Below are positions 42,293 through 54,159 of a stretch of 64,000 nucleotides of DNA, one piece after another; the stretch's first letter is position 1; every line of letters begins with the position of its first letter. The notes beneath the pieces are model-generated. The model did not search any database and was not told where the DNA came from. It saw only the letters and a program-made list of their open reading frames with translations. Made by a program: the position numbers and the translations under genes. Source of the stretch: Cristatella mucedo (lineage: Eukaryota; Bryozoa; Phylactolaemata; Cristatellidae); assembly GCA_009760855.2 (NCBI GenBank), contig WPIO01000020.1:2016001-2080000 (forward strand), in the 5' to 3' direction.

Positions 42293-42751
42293 GGGTTTGC
42301 ATCCTGGACCAGAAAATCCTGCATTGCCCACAGGCGATAGCCGGTAAGGTTCTTCTTCCACCACATAAACGAGTTGCTGGTGAGTTGACTTTTTTTTGAG
42401 GATAATAACCACAACGGCAGCATGTAAGCAGCAATGGCAAGGACAAAGCCGTGATTTTTGGTCACGAGGAAAAAGCAGCGATACCCTCCCAAGTGCTGCT
42501 CTGTAAGTCACATGCAACGCTAGCATACACCGCTGGCAGCAGACGGCTGTATGTGGCCTGAAAACTCAGCTACCAGCCTGCTCTGCACAAGGATTACCGT
42601 TCCTGCTGCCGGGATAAACGTTGCCCGATAGCAATCGCAACAAATGGGACTTGCTGGCTGGTTCCTAGTTCGAGATGAGCTATGCGCTAGTACAGGAAGC
42701 AGACTATCTAGGTAGTCACGATGACTTCAACAGTCAAATCGAGGCCTTTCT

Positions 42752-42935
42752 ATAATACAATAATATAACATTTGCATTGCACCCCAAGAGAACCTAATCT
42801 CACTTCGGGCACTTTAAATATGCTGCAAAGAAAGGATGATCGAATGGTCAGTGGTAACGTGCTCAATGACAACAAGCATGACATGGTTAGAGGTGATATG
42901 CACAGGGTCAGCATGCAAATACAGTCAGTGGCAGC
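42752..42935 (-). mobile_element. LINE-A 3' end
   Basis: In reverse it matches the family 3' UTR (CACAGGGTCAGCATGCAAAT at about 42901-42920) and ends near GCACCCCAAGAGAACCTAAT. It is in opposite orientation to the long LINE-A just upstream. Confidence 0.7.
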
Positions 42936-43278
42936 TTGCACATTTCGCTCCCCCCCCTGCCCCATCTTTTCCAACACATTGCCTCAGTCAAGAAACAACA
43001 GCAGCTTTTTACAGAGAGCAAAAAAAGCGAGCTGCACAATCGACAGAGGGTTGGGCAGCTCGTAAGTTTTGCACTCACGTTAGTAGCACCGATCGCCACG
43101 TTTTCGGTAGACTAGCGATTCCCTCTAAAATGCACAACGTGCCACGATCAGAAAACGTAGCTTAACAGGGACGACTGAATCACTTCGAAACGTGACAGAG
43201 CTTAAATCAATTGTCCCGTGCGATCGCCAACGCCGTCTGAGCATGTAACGAAGACTGGGCAGGAATCATGTCAACTGA

Positions 43279-43871
43279 TATAAAAGTCGCAATGCCAGCA
43301 CACAGAAGCAAACTAAGAAGGAAGGAACTGCACGAGAACTCGGCGACAGCTCGATATGGCAAGCCGACGAGAGCGATGCTGCATCACCAAGGACACAGAA
43401 ATCCACACCAAGCGCGAAGCCACTCCGAGCACAGACGGCAGTAGCACGACGTCGCCACCGCTGCAGCTGCCACCACCTCTCACCGGAAAGGGTGTGTGCT
43501 CCGTGCAATTGCTCCTGACACTCCGACCACAAGATGCTATGTGCACGCGCCAAAACCGTGGCCGGTCCCGAGTTCGATGCCCCATACTGAAGACCGGCAA
43601 TATAGTCAGGATTCAGTGGCACCCGTTTCGTGGAAGAGGAAGGCAGCAGCCGACTGGGGACTGCTATGAACGTCCGGGGAGTTGACACGGGAGCGTTTTT
43701 ACGAATCGGGGAGCAAGCAAACTAGTCCTGGCCGAACGCGCAGGGCTACTACACGAAGCAACTCCCGTGTCATATGCAGACAATGGGTTCGGATGAGACT
43801 GCACTTGAAAGGTCGCGAGTCAGAAACTAAAGCTCGACCCCTTGCAGCACTTTTCTTTGTATAGAAATAAA
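43279..43871 (+). other. Candidate small single-exon gene: TATA box, 109-aa frame, poly(A) signal
   Basis: TATAAAAG stands at 43279-43286, an ATG opens a 109-codon frame at 43356-43685, and AATAAA lies at 43866-43871. The predicted product starts MASRRERCC and is basic and rich in Ser/Thr/Pro. I recognise no domain. The region is GC-rich, and the opposite strand also has a 140-codon open frame, so the frame may be chance. Confidence 0.25.
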
Positions 43872-44729
43872 AACTGGTCATGTTTGCAAAGCATCCAAAG
43901 ACGGATCAGTAGCTTCACTTTGAACGAATGAAGAGAAACGATCGGCTAAGATGGAGCCTAAGATGGAGGCTGAAGCAGCACAAGTTCCAAAGAGAGGCAT
44001 CCCGAGAATTGGTTCCCACTTCAACGGCAGCTGCTGAACTATGGCAAAGCCACTCACTGGCTACAAGAGGATGCAACCAATTGCATCCCGTGGCCAAAGG
44101 GCTTCGGCTTCTTCGGGTCTAGCAGCGAATTCAGTTTTCACTTTTTCAGAATTCACTTTTTGCGGTCCGAAAAAATGCCGCAGGCAGGGCAAGGGATCTA
44201 GCCTCCTTCTAGCCCTTTCTAGCAAAGGTCAGGACTGCAAGCTTGCAACGTTCCTCTGATCTTCGGGTCCAATAAACTAGCTACTTCAGTCAGCAGCCTC
44301 CAGACATGTGACGTGAGACAGATATTTTGCATGTGCAGCCGCAATCCTGAAGAATTTGCTGCCGGAGCTAGTGCAGCATGCTAGCCTCACACAAGTCTTT
44401 AAGACTGGCTGTGGGTGTTTCATTGCGTGGCTGTGACCTGGATGACCACTGTAAGGTCATCTGTAAGGCTCATCGGCAGGCACACATAGGCCACCTGCTC
44501 CTGACAGCTCCTACCCTGCTACATGAATGTGCCTAAAGATCTAGCTAGGGCAAGCAGGCATGGGGGTGATACGATTGAATGCTAGGTATGGTTATCCTGA
44601 GAACGGAGCAACCGAGCGATCATCGTGGAAGGAAGCAGGAGCAGCTACTCGACCAGGGAGTTAGACTAGTGCGCTTGCCTGGGAGAGCTGATAATCAAAC
44701 TACTTGTGCCTGGCTAACAGAGCTAGCAG

Positions 44730-45103
44730 ATCTGGAAGCCTGGAACTCCCTCCCGACACAGGCCAAAGCCTGGAACTCCCTCCGGACCTGCGTCAGAACA
44801 TCCTCTGACCGGACCACATTTAAAAAAAATTTAAAAACACCTATTTAGGACAGCATTTAGTGGGTCCCTGTGATTCGTCCTTCATGTGCTTATACGTGCT
44901 GACACTGTGCATGCTGCCACTAACCACATTTGCATGCTGACCCTGTGCATGTCACCCCTAACCATGTTATTCATTTTGTTTGTTTGTCAAGCATGATTTT
45001 ACTCACCATTCAATTGCATTTCCCTTTGCAGCAAATGTAAAGCGCCTAGAGAGAAATTAAGTTCTCTGAGGGCGCTTTATCAAGTGTATTATTATTATTA
45101 TTA
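44730..45103 (+). mobile_element. LINE-A 3' end with duplicated coding motif
   Basis: The stretch AAGCCTGGAACTCCCTCCNG occurs twice, at about 44738 and 44766, then the 3' UTR runs to GAGGGCGCTTTATCAAGTG and an ATT tail. The doubled segment is a small local duplication. Confidence 0.75.
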
Positions 45104-45245
45104 GATCTATGCAGACTGCCAGAGTCAAATGATGCTGGTGATGTTGGCTTGCTGCTGCTGGCAGGAGGCCAGCAGCAGAGATACGCATAGGGCAGCTTCG
45201 CAATAGGGAAACAAATACAGTACTAGAGAGACGAAAAATGGATGG

Positions 45246-45776
45246 TTGGGTGGGTGGATGGATGAACGGACAGGCGGCGGGTGGACGGGCGGGCGGCCGG
45301 ACAGAAGGGTGGATGGACAGTTACATACATTAGTCAAAAAAGCATATGGACGGTCCACGATGAATAATACGAAAATCCACGAAAAATTAGTTCCGAAGCC
45401 TGAGTTACAGCCCAAGCATCTAACGAGCCGATCAAACAAACGGTTTCGGCAAAAAAATTCACACACAAAAGTACTGCATGGGAATGCTGCTTACAACAGC
45501 AGCAAAAATCCCAGCCAAAAACCCTTTAATTTCGTAAGGCTGCTTAAGCACATGCTCAAGCCTAAGGGAACAATTCAGCTGCCCAGTTACAGAAACTCAT
45601 ACCCCTATACCCAGACTGAAATGTACAGCGATCCCATCAAACTTGACTGTTTCTCGGGTCCGGTGATGGCTCTTCATTTACTTTGCTTTGTGAGGGCTAA
45701 AATTGTTAGCACGAAGCAGGAGGCTCGCAGAGTGAAACAGTGCAATGCCGATTCTTTAGAGTATGGCCACTTATGA
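45246..45776 (+). other. Unrecognised 176-codon open frame
   Basis: Begins MGGWMDERTGGG in a GGATGGAT-type low-complexity stretch, then a lysine-rich body (NKRFRQKNSHTKVLHGN, KHMLKPKGTIQLPSY). No known domain is seen and no promoter is clear. It is long for chance in this composition, but nothing else supports it. Confidence 0.2.
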
Positions 45777-45973
45777 AGGTTGTTAGGTAGCAACAAGTTG
45801 ACATTTACGGTGCGCCACATGGCACCGGGGCTTGTGCTGCTGCTGAATCGACTTGTGACATCGAATGAAAAGTCGTAGCCCCTGTGTGTGCTGTTTTGCT
45901 TTGGCCGAGGCTGTGGTAAAGCCAAAGCGACTTAGATCAAGGAACCGAGACATCGAGCTAATAGAAGGCAGTT

Positions 45974-46002
45974 ACACACACGCACGCACGCACACGCGCG
46001 CG

Positions 46003-46053
<51 letters not shown>

Positions 46054-46056
46054 ACA
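45974..46056. repeat. (CA)n/(CG)n microsatellite
   Basis: A CACACGCACGC start, a (CG) core, then a long CA run. The alternating purine-pyrimidine tract could adopt Z-DNA. Reading frames through it are artefacts. Confidence 0.95.
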
Positions 46057-46387
46057 GGACAACCCTACAGGGCTAATACGGTGGTTTTGGTCAGCACTAA
46101 ATTCGACAGACGGCGCTTAGAATGGGTACAGATTCAGGTCTGCTAGGGTCCTAAGGACCAAGCTGACGAGTTGTCTAGAAGAGCCGTAAAGCTACTCCCG
46201 CCTGGCTCCCTCCCTCCTCGATTCATTTAAGGTGAGGCCGATGGCATTACATGCATATGTAAGCCAATATGAGTGGTTGAAATTGAGAGACCATCGCAAT
46301 AGTTCAAGGCACTGGCCTAGGTATGGCATTCTAGTTCTGCCAATAGAACTTATCTGACATCAGGGGTTCACTTACACACGATTCACA

Positions 46388-46545
46388 GGCATATTGGCTG
46401 ACTTAACAGTCACAAGTGTATAGCAGCAGAAAAAATAATACAAATATTAGCGGATTTAACAGCTTCTTTTGTATAGCAACAGAAGAGCCTTAACGACTAT
46501 CGACACAGCTTGCAGTTAGCAATAAAGGATCGCTCACTACACACT
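46388..46545 (-). mobile_element. SINE-1 relic with doubled 3' end
   Basis: The 3' segment (in forward order, a TAACAG start then GTATAGCAGCAGAA) occurs at 46398-46430 and again at 46458-46490. The tRNA-like head is missing. It lies below SETD6 exon 9. Confidence 0.6.
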
Positions 46546-47004
46546 AATTAAATATCTCTATGCACACTAAAATTGTTCTGCTTAGCCAAACAGTGATCCA
46601 CACAAACATGTGCAATTTCAGGTACTTAAGTATTGCAGACTTCCCTTACGACTAATTAACTGCTCGAGGCTGACACGTTAGTAGTCGACCTTAACTCAGC
46701 TAAGAATGCCATTAATTAGGTCAACCAATATCCCAAAAAAATCGCTGAGTTATTGCCTATTCAGCACTCTTGGCTAACAGTTGCACGAAGCTTGAGAAAT
46801 TATTAAAGTCGGCATTGTAGGGGCTTTGTCGGGGCACTAATGAGCAGATTCAAAGGGTCACGGTCACTAATGCAAGTCGGCCTTTATTTCGTCTCACTCC
46901 TTTGATATGCAGACATTTTATAACGCCCTATTCTGCTGAATATACATACTTAAGATATGAGCATCAATAGCTACTCACGCAAAAACGCCTGTGTTCGGCA
47001 AATG

Positions 47005-47094
47005 TCATGACAGCTGCCTCAGCAATACAAAATCATTCTGAAGTTGAGCATACAGGTCTACATCGTAAGTAGGCGGATAATGGGAAATAGACAC
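47005..47094 (-). CDS. Possible C-terminal SETD6 exon
   Basis: After an AG at 47096-47095 the minus strand reads VSISHYPPTYDVDLYAQL, then QNDFVLLRQLS and TGA. The YPP..D..L spacing resembles the family's C-terminal domain. The phase (0) does not fit the phase-1 end of exon 9, so an unseen small exon would be needed, or this is chance. Confidence 0.25.
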   Translation of the reverse strand: MSISHYPPTYDVDLYAQLQNDFVLLRQLS

Positions 47095-47247
47095 CTCGTG
47101 TCCCAAGGGATGGTGTTATTTAAGGCGTTCGACTGGGTGTTTGCCGCTGGCCACCGGCAAACTGAAACTTCAATATTGTGCAGTACATTGCCTAGCTAAC
47201 CTTGAGCACGTGTGATGTGCCTAGTATATGTTTCTGTTAGCGCTCAC

Positions 47248-47297
47248 AAGCACACACACGCGCGCGCGCACAAACACACACACACACACACACACAG
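47248..47297. repeat. (CA)n microsatellite
   Basis: CA units with a central GCGCGCGC, in the intron or 3' region below SETD6 exon 9. Confidence 0.95.
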
Positions 47298-47466
47298 TGG
47301 GGCGATTATCGAGTCGATGCTAAGCAAATCGGGCGGTTCTGCCCCAGCCCTCGAGATTTCACTGACCATGCAGGAAACAAGTCACCAGGACTAGAATTCT
47401 AGTATGTTAGCCGCTCTATCTACAAAATTATACGTTGCATTTCACAAATTGAATAGACGAGCGTAC

Positions 47467-47569
47467 CATTGCTGAAGCGCTCAGCAGCATCTCCATTATC
47501 ATCTTCATCTGACTCCCAGCCACCGTTATCGCTGAATGTTGAGAACTCGTCATCGGCCATCGACAATAC
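47467..47569 (-). CDS. SETD6: SETD6 exon 9
   Basis: The acceptor is GATCTGTTTAG and the donor is AATG|GTACGC. It encodes [18 protein letters not shown] and an acidic tail [15 protein letters not shown]. It matches the position of the acidic loop in the family's substrate-binding domain. Confidence 0.7.
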
Positions 47570-50500
47570 CTAAACAGATCCAGAATTGGGTGCTGCCGTG
47601 CACTGAGCATATGACTGGCACACACACAGCACTACCCACATCTATTCATTCATGCAAAGGAATACTAGTGCCTCAAGTGGCAAGCTACTAGAATTCCAGT
47701 TAGGGCAAACCTAGTGCTACTCAGAAATTGTGGCAGTGTACCTCATGCAGCAACTGCAGGAGATCTGGGCTGTGCTTCACAGTAACCTTTCACCAGACGA
47801 CCAAATCTGCTCCAGTCTGGTCAACGTTCTTCTGGCTACCGAGCAACGCCAAATTTCAGGCTTGCTTAAACAGGTATACTACATGCAATTTGGTCAATGC
47901 ATATGGGACATGGCGTTTAGACTTTCACAACTCACAACCTGCACGTCTTACGGGCTGTGCTTAGGTGCTTACCGTAGGTATGAAACCCTGCAGCTACATA
48001 CATGTCTGTCGTGAAGGTCGCAATCGCTGCATTACAACGCTTTTCACTGGCCGCACTGGTTCCCATCAGAGCATATCGACTTCAAGGTTGTGCAACTCAA
48101 GCTTATAGCCAGCTCCCCTCATTCTCTTGCTCCATCCTACCTATCCAAACTGCTTTCCAAACAGGCCAGGCATCGTACCACTCGCTCATCTGCCTCCAAT
48201 CATTGAGCCGTACCGTGAACCGACCCCAAATCCATTGGAGACAGCACCCTGAGTTCATGTGCTCTTAAAGCACGGAAGTCATTCCCGACTGACGCGACGT
48301 CTCCTAACTTAATGGCATTTAAAAAGAAGCTCAAATGCACCTGCATCTGGCAGTATTTGCTCAATCCGAGTGAATCGACCTGCATGCCCCTATGTGCAGC
48401 TGACACCGTGCGTGATCACTAATTGACAGGCTTCTTTCGGCGTATGTAAAGTGCCTAGAAAAAGACTTGGTTCTCTTAAGGTGCTAAGAGAGCACCTTAT
48501 TATGGCGTTGATTAATATTGTTATTTTTCAATAGAGCTGGACGACTGGATGGCGATGGAGCTGGCTGTACGCCTCTTCTTTGGAGCTGGCTGTACGACTC
48601 TTCTGCGCCTCATGCATAACCAACATTATTAATGTCATTAGCCATATAAATGAATAAAATTTAATTATATTAGCCTCAAGTCATGTCCCAGCACCTTTCA
48701 AAAAAGCTGTAGTCAGGCAACTTCTCAAGAAAGCGACACTAGAGCAAGAGAACTTAAGCAACTACCGCCCAGTTTCCCTTCTACCATTCCTATCAAAGAC
48801 ACTGGAATGGGTCGTGGCGTACCAGTTGAACTCATATATCGAAACTTCACACCTTGCTAGTAAGTTCCAGTCTGGCTTTAGAGCTAATCACTCCATATAG
48901 TCAGCATTACTTAGGGTATACAACGACCTAGTTAGGAATGCAGGCATGGGTAGAGTGTCTCTACTTATTTTGCTCAATCTTTCGGCAGCTTTTGATACCA
49001 TCGATCACAAAGTTCTTCTAGAGCCCCTCTCATCTCGCCTGGGCATCACTGACACTGCTCTGCAATGGTACAGGTCCTATCTCAGTGGGACTCCAGAGTA
49101 TTGACGCGAATGGACAAAAAAAATCCTAGCTGATTAAACAGCCTCTTTTTGTATAGCGACAGAAGAGCCTTTACGGCTATCACCACTGCTTGCAGTGGCG
49201 ATAAAGAATCGCCTACCACAGGAATCGAACCCACGACCTCGGGACCGAGGTCGTAAAAGCAACCGCCTTACCTAGTGTGCCATCACGGCTCACCAAAGAT
49301 CATCCCAGGTATCTCTGAAATATGGGGTACCTCGGGGCTTCGTGCTAGGTCCGGTTCTTTTCACGGTTTATGATCTGCCTCTTGCTGATGTGATTGTCAA
49401 GCACAATCTAGGCTTTCACTTCTATGCGGATGACACTCAGTTGTATCTTTGCTTTGATCCCTCCAACCTTCGAGCACCTCAAATTCTCTCAACTCACTTG
49501 CTGCATGTATTGATGACATCTGCACATGGATGGCAGCAAATTTTCTAAAACTAAACGATGATAAAACTAACTTACTAATTCTGGGCAAACCCAGTGTTAT
49601 TCAGTAATTGGAAAGGCTGATGCTTAAAATTGGCTCTGCCAGCATATCTCCAGTTGAATCAGCTCGAAATCTAGGTGTCATATTCCAAAGCAACCTCTTG
49701 TTAGACGACCACATCAGCTCCGCGGTCAAATCTGCCTATTTTCAGCTTTATAACATTGCTAAAATTCGGGCTTGTTTAGATAAGAATACCACATCTAAGT
49801 TGGTCCATGCATTCGTGACATCCTGTCTCGACTTCTGCGACTCACTGTTCGCTGGCCTACCGGCAAATGCGATCAGGCAATTGCAGCTGGTGCAAAACTC
49901 TGCAGCTAGGCTTGTCTGCCGTGAGCATCGCAGTTGCCACATTACTCTACTTCTTGCCGACCTGCACTGGCTACCAGTCAAGCAACGGATTGACTTCAAG
50001 ATTTTGTCACTAACTTTTAGGTCCCTTCATTCTTTGGCTCCAGCCTATGTCTCAGATATACTCCCCCATCAGGCCAAGCATCGTACCACCTGCTTTTCGG
50101 AATCCAACAGTCTACAAATACCTCGTACAAACCTCAAATCCTTTTTCTAGCGAGTTTTGATGGTTTACTAGTGAGAAGTGATTTGGCCTAGGGGTAAGGT
50201 GCTCCACCTTTAACGACCCAGGTCGAGGGCTCGAGCACTTTTTCACAGGTAAAGTGCTTTTATTGAGTTTAAGTTCTCCTATGGCTCTATATAAATGAAG
50301 TATTATTACTAAGTGAGTGAATGACTTTCACTGCTATGCTGATAATTGAAGGCGCATGATATTGCAATTACGGCAATGTTGGGCGAAGTTATTTATGTTT
50401 AATTAGCTTCATAAGCCATCAAACATGAGCAGCTACCTTAAGGATGTGAAATGCACGGCCTCATTAAATCAATTGCCACAAAGGATTGCTATCCATCTTA

Positions 50501-53500
50501 ATGATGTACAATCATTTGATAAGTCCTTCCTGTATCCCAAAGGATTGCTGTCCATCTTAATGATGTACAATCATTTGATAAGTCCTTCCTGTATCCCTAC
50601 AGTTTGTGATGCGGATTTCTGACCCTAGAAATGCTCCTTTGATGTTACAGAGGTAACTCAAGTAGAGGCCTGACTAATGATGCTGCCAAACCCAAGTGCC
50701 TCACGTGCTTGCACAAGGAGGCGTGCTCAAGCAGACGTCCATGAATGCACACTTGAGTAGGCAAGAATCTAAGTGCGCCGTGCACACCGCACTGCGCTCG
50801 CACGCCAAGAGCATCCTCACTCGTGCTGAGGTGCGAACACCCGAAGAAACGACCTTGACCAGCGACCTTGCGGCTTGCTCACCTTAAAGAAGCTGGCCAG
50901 CTGCTCGCCTTCCAGGAATCCGTCTGCACCGTAGGCGAATGCAGTGTCTTCTGCCACCAGGCCCTGGGCAACAACGAATCCAAGCTAGCGATGCAGTTAC
51001 AGCAGCAAAACTATCGAGCGTAAGAAAGCGAACACGATTAACAGAGGGTGTGCCGTGCCACGTACCATGTTCACCATTTCCTTCCAACGCTTTTGAGAGT
51101 TCTGACTGGGGTAAAACTTCGCATACGTGTCAAGCAGAGCCATAGCTGACAAATCCACCTAACAACAAAAACCAATAACAATACGAACGAACAACGAAAC
51201 TATAAGTGCTGATGTGGGCATACCTAGCTGAACTGCTGCACCAATTTCAGCCTTCTCGTACCCCCACACCCTCTTTGAACAATATGTAATGTAATGTAAT
51301 GTATCTGCATCTGTAACTCAACAACGCTACCAAGACTAGGTGGATGTTACGCAGAAGAGGTTTGTCTATCGCATTCACAGCCTAAGCGGCTTTCGGTATG
51401 CATTCGGTAGCCAACAGACTTCATCTCACGCAACAAAGAAAAAGTGGGAAGCATAGCAGAGTCAGGAGAGCGGTTGAGGTAGTGAGTAGCATGGAAGTAG
51501 CAGCTCAGGACTGCTGAAAAGGATGAGTCATAGTTGCCAGCAGGAGAGTAGTTGTCGTTGCGTAAGAATTGTGGAAGCGAGTTCCACAGTCTAGGACCTG
51601 TAGAGCTAAAGCTTCTGTCACCAACGGTCTTTAAGCAGAGAAATGGAACAGCTAATTGATTGTCCACACAGGACCTGGGGGCGCGAAGAGGCTGAAACTG
51701 GTGCAGCAGTTCAGCTAGGTACAAAGGAGCCAAGCCGTGACAGGCCTTGTGGGTCAGCGTACGAACCTTGCTCTGAATCCGTTGGTCAACCGGCATTCAT
51801 CCTAGCTCTTTTGCAAAGGAGACACGTGCTCAAACCTCTGAGACTTGAAGACTAGCCTTGCACCCATATTCATGGTCAGCTGCAGTGGCCTAGTTGCTTT
51901 CTTTGGTAGCCCAGCCAGAAGGGAGTTACAATAATCAAGCCGAGACAGAACTTGGGAGTTACTTAAAAAAGTTTACGAGCAACTGTCGATGACAGCTCCT
52001 AATCTTGGATAGGGATCGGATGTGATGGCTAGCTGTAGAAGCAGTCTTCTGAATGAAGCTTTTAAAATTGAGGCAGCTGTCGAAAACGACACTTAAATTT
52101 CGAGCACGTGGTGAGGGTCGCACGACAGCATCACCTAGTAGAAGAGCAAAGCCTTTTAATCCAGCCACACGCTTAGAGCAGCAGTTCGGTTGTATCGTCA
52201 TGTAGTTTCTAGAAGTTTTCCGACATCCAGGATCGAATGTCGGCAAGGCAACCATTCAGTTTCTCAGTTGCTGCAGCACATTCCGACGGTTTGAAGGACA
52301 AACACAGCTGAGTATCGTCAGCATAAAAGTGGTATCTATTGCATGGGTCTTAATCACTTTTCCCAGAGGTTGAGTATAAATGGAGAACAGCAAGGGATCG
52401 AAGACGGACCCTTGAGGGACTCCACAGGTGACCTGTCTCGTGTCTGAGACCTGACCCCCACACGACACGGATTGAACACGATCAGACAAGTACGATTTAA
52501 ACCACGCCAGTGCCTCATCTGCCAGACCGACCGTTGTTCTCAATCGTTCAAGTAGAACATCGTGATCAATCGTGTCGAAGGCAGCTGACAGATCTAGCAG
52601 AGCTAGGGCAGTGACATTCCCATCATCGTTGCAACGGAGAATGTCATTGTTAACACGGAGGAGAGCAGTTTCAGTGGAGTGCTGCCTCCTGAACCCTGAT
52701 TGAAATGTGTCTGACATTTCATTCTTTTCAATATGTTCAACCAGCTGCTTAGCAACAATTTTTTTAAGAATCAATAATTTAGCCGTACCATCCCCACACA
52801 AGACTTTTGGTGACAGAGGCTTTTGCTTTGCATGACTGTGGCATTCCCTTCCACAATTCTTCCACAGCGACATCTATTTTCTTTTGCTGACTGTGACACA
52901 TCATTTCCAGCCATCCTGAGCTGCTACTCCCCTTCTACTCACTCATTCCATTGATCTACTGACTCGGCTACGCTTCTCCCTTTCTACTTGTTCAATGAGA
53001 TGAAGTCTTTTGGCTACAGCGTACATACCAAATGCCGCCTAGGATTTTGAATGAATAGAAAACTCTAGTGCATAACAACCATTTAGTCTTTGCGACTTTT
53101 TGGGGTTACAGACAGAGATACATTACATGGGCACGTGAAGAGGAAAGTCTTACCATGTCGTTGACGTTTGCGCCGGGTAACTCACAAAAGCCATACATGT
53201 GAAGAAGCTGAGCATTTGATAGTTTGCCATAAGTATTAAATATTTCATCACCCTGCAACGAGAAATCGCGAAAGCTTGAGCGTTGACAGTGCCAAACGAA
53301 AAGCCAGTCAGGCAAATACAGCATTGCGAGAAACGACACTTGAATTCGATGAACATGACACAAACACTGTCAACTAATACATAGAGCACATGACCGCCTA
53401 CTCTCTCGTTTGATCAGTTGATTTTCATTTGTCGCTGCTCGGTCGACACTCTGCTGGCCATGGCAAAGCGACAAACTCGTAATAAAAACCAGCCTAGATA

Positions 53501-53918
53501 AACAATGATGAGTGTTGCTGCCATGTCGCAGGGTAAAAAGGGAATCATGGCCTCTCACCCGAGCAATGTCCCTGGTGGCGACCATGGCCAGGCTCTCATT
53601 ACCGAAGGAGAGTTGCGCGTTGTGCACGGCCACGTGGTTGAGGATGTCGGCCAATGGAACCATCATCGGAGGCGATGCGGTTTCGACCTCGTCGTCGTCC
53701 TCGTCCTCGTCGCTGGAGTCCTCAGATGATGAAGATTTGTCTCCCGAGCCGGCTGACAACGGCTCGGTGAAACTGTAGGCCATGACGAATGCGACTATGC
53801 TCTTATAATGGTCCAAAGTGCAGCAGTCGAATCTGGCAGAGGAGGCAACGACGAAGGAAGTCGACATTGCATCAGAGAGGCGATCGGTGGTAGGCGACCG
53901 TGCACAAATCACAGAATG

Positions 53919-54017
<99 letters not shown>

Positions 54018-54082
54018 AGAGTGAGTGGGGGAGAGAGTGGGAGAGAGGGAAAGAGAGAGTGGGAGAGAGAGAGGGAGAGAGG

Positions 54083-54159
<77 letters not shown>

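Noticed and set aside
42600-42700. Minus-strand FVAIAIGQRLSRQQER reading as a possible SETD6 C-terminus
   Set aside because: It loosely resembles the family's GQ-containing end and follows a decent acceptor. It is 5 kb away, the match is only a few residues and no linking exon was found.
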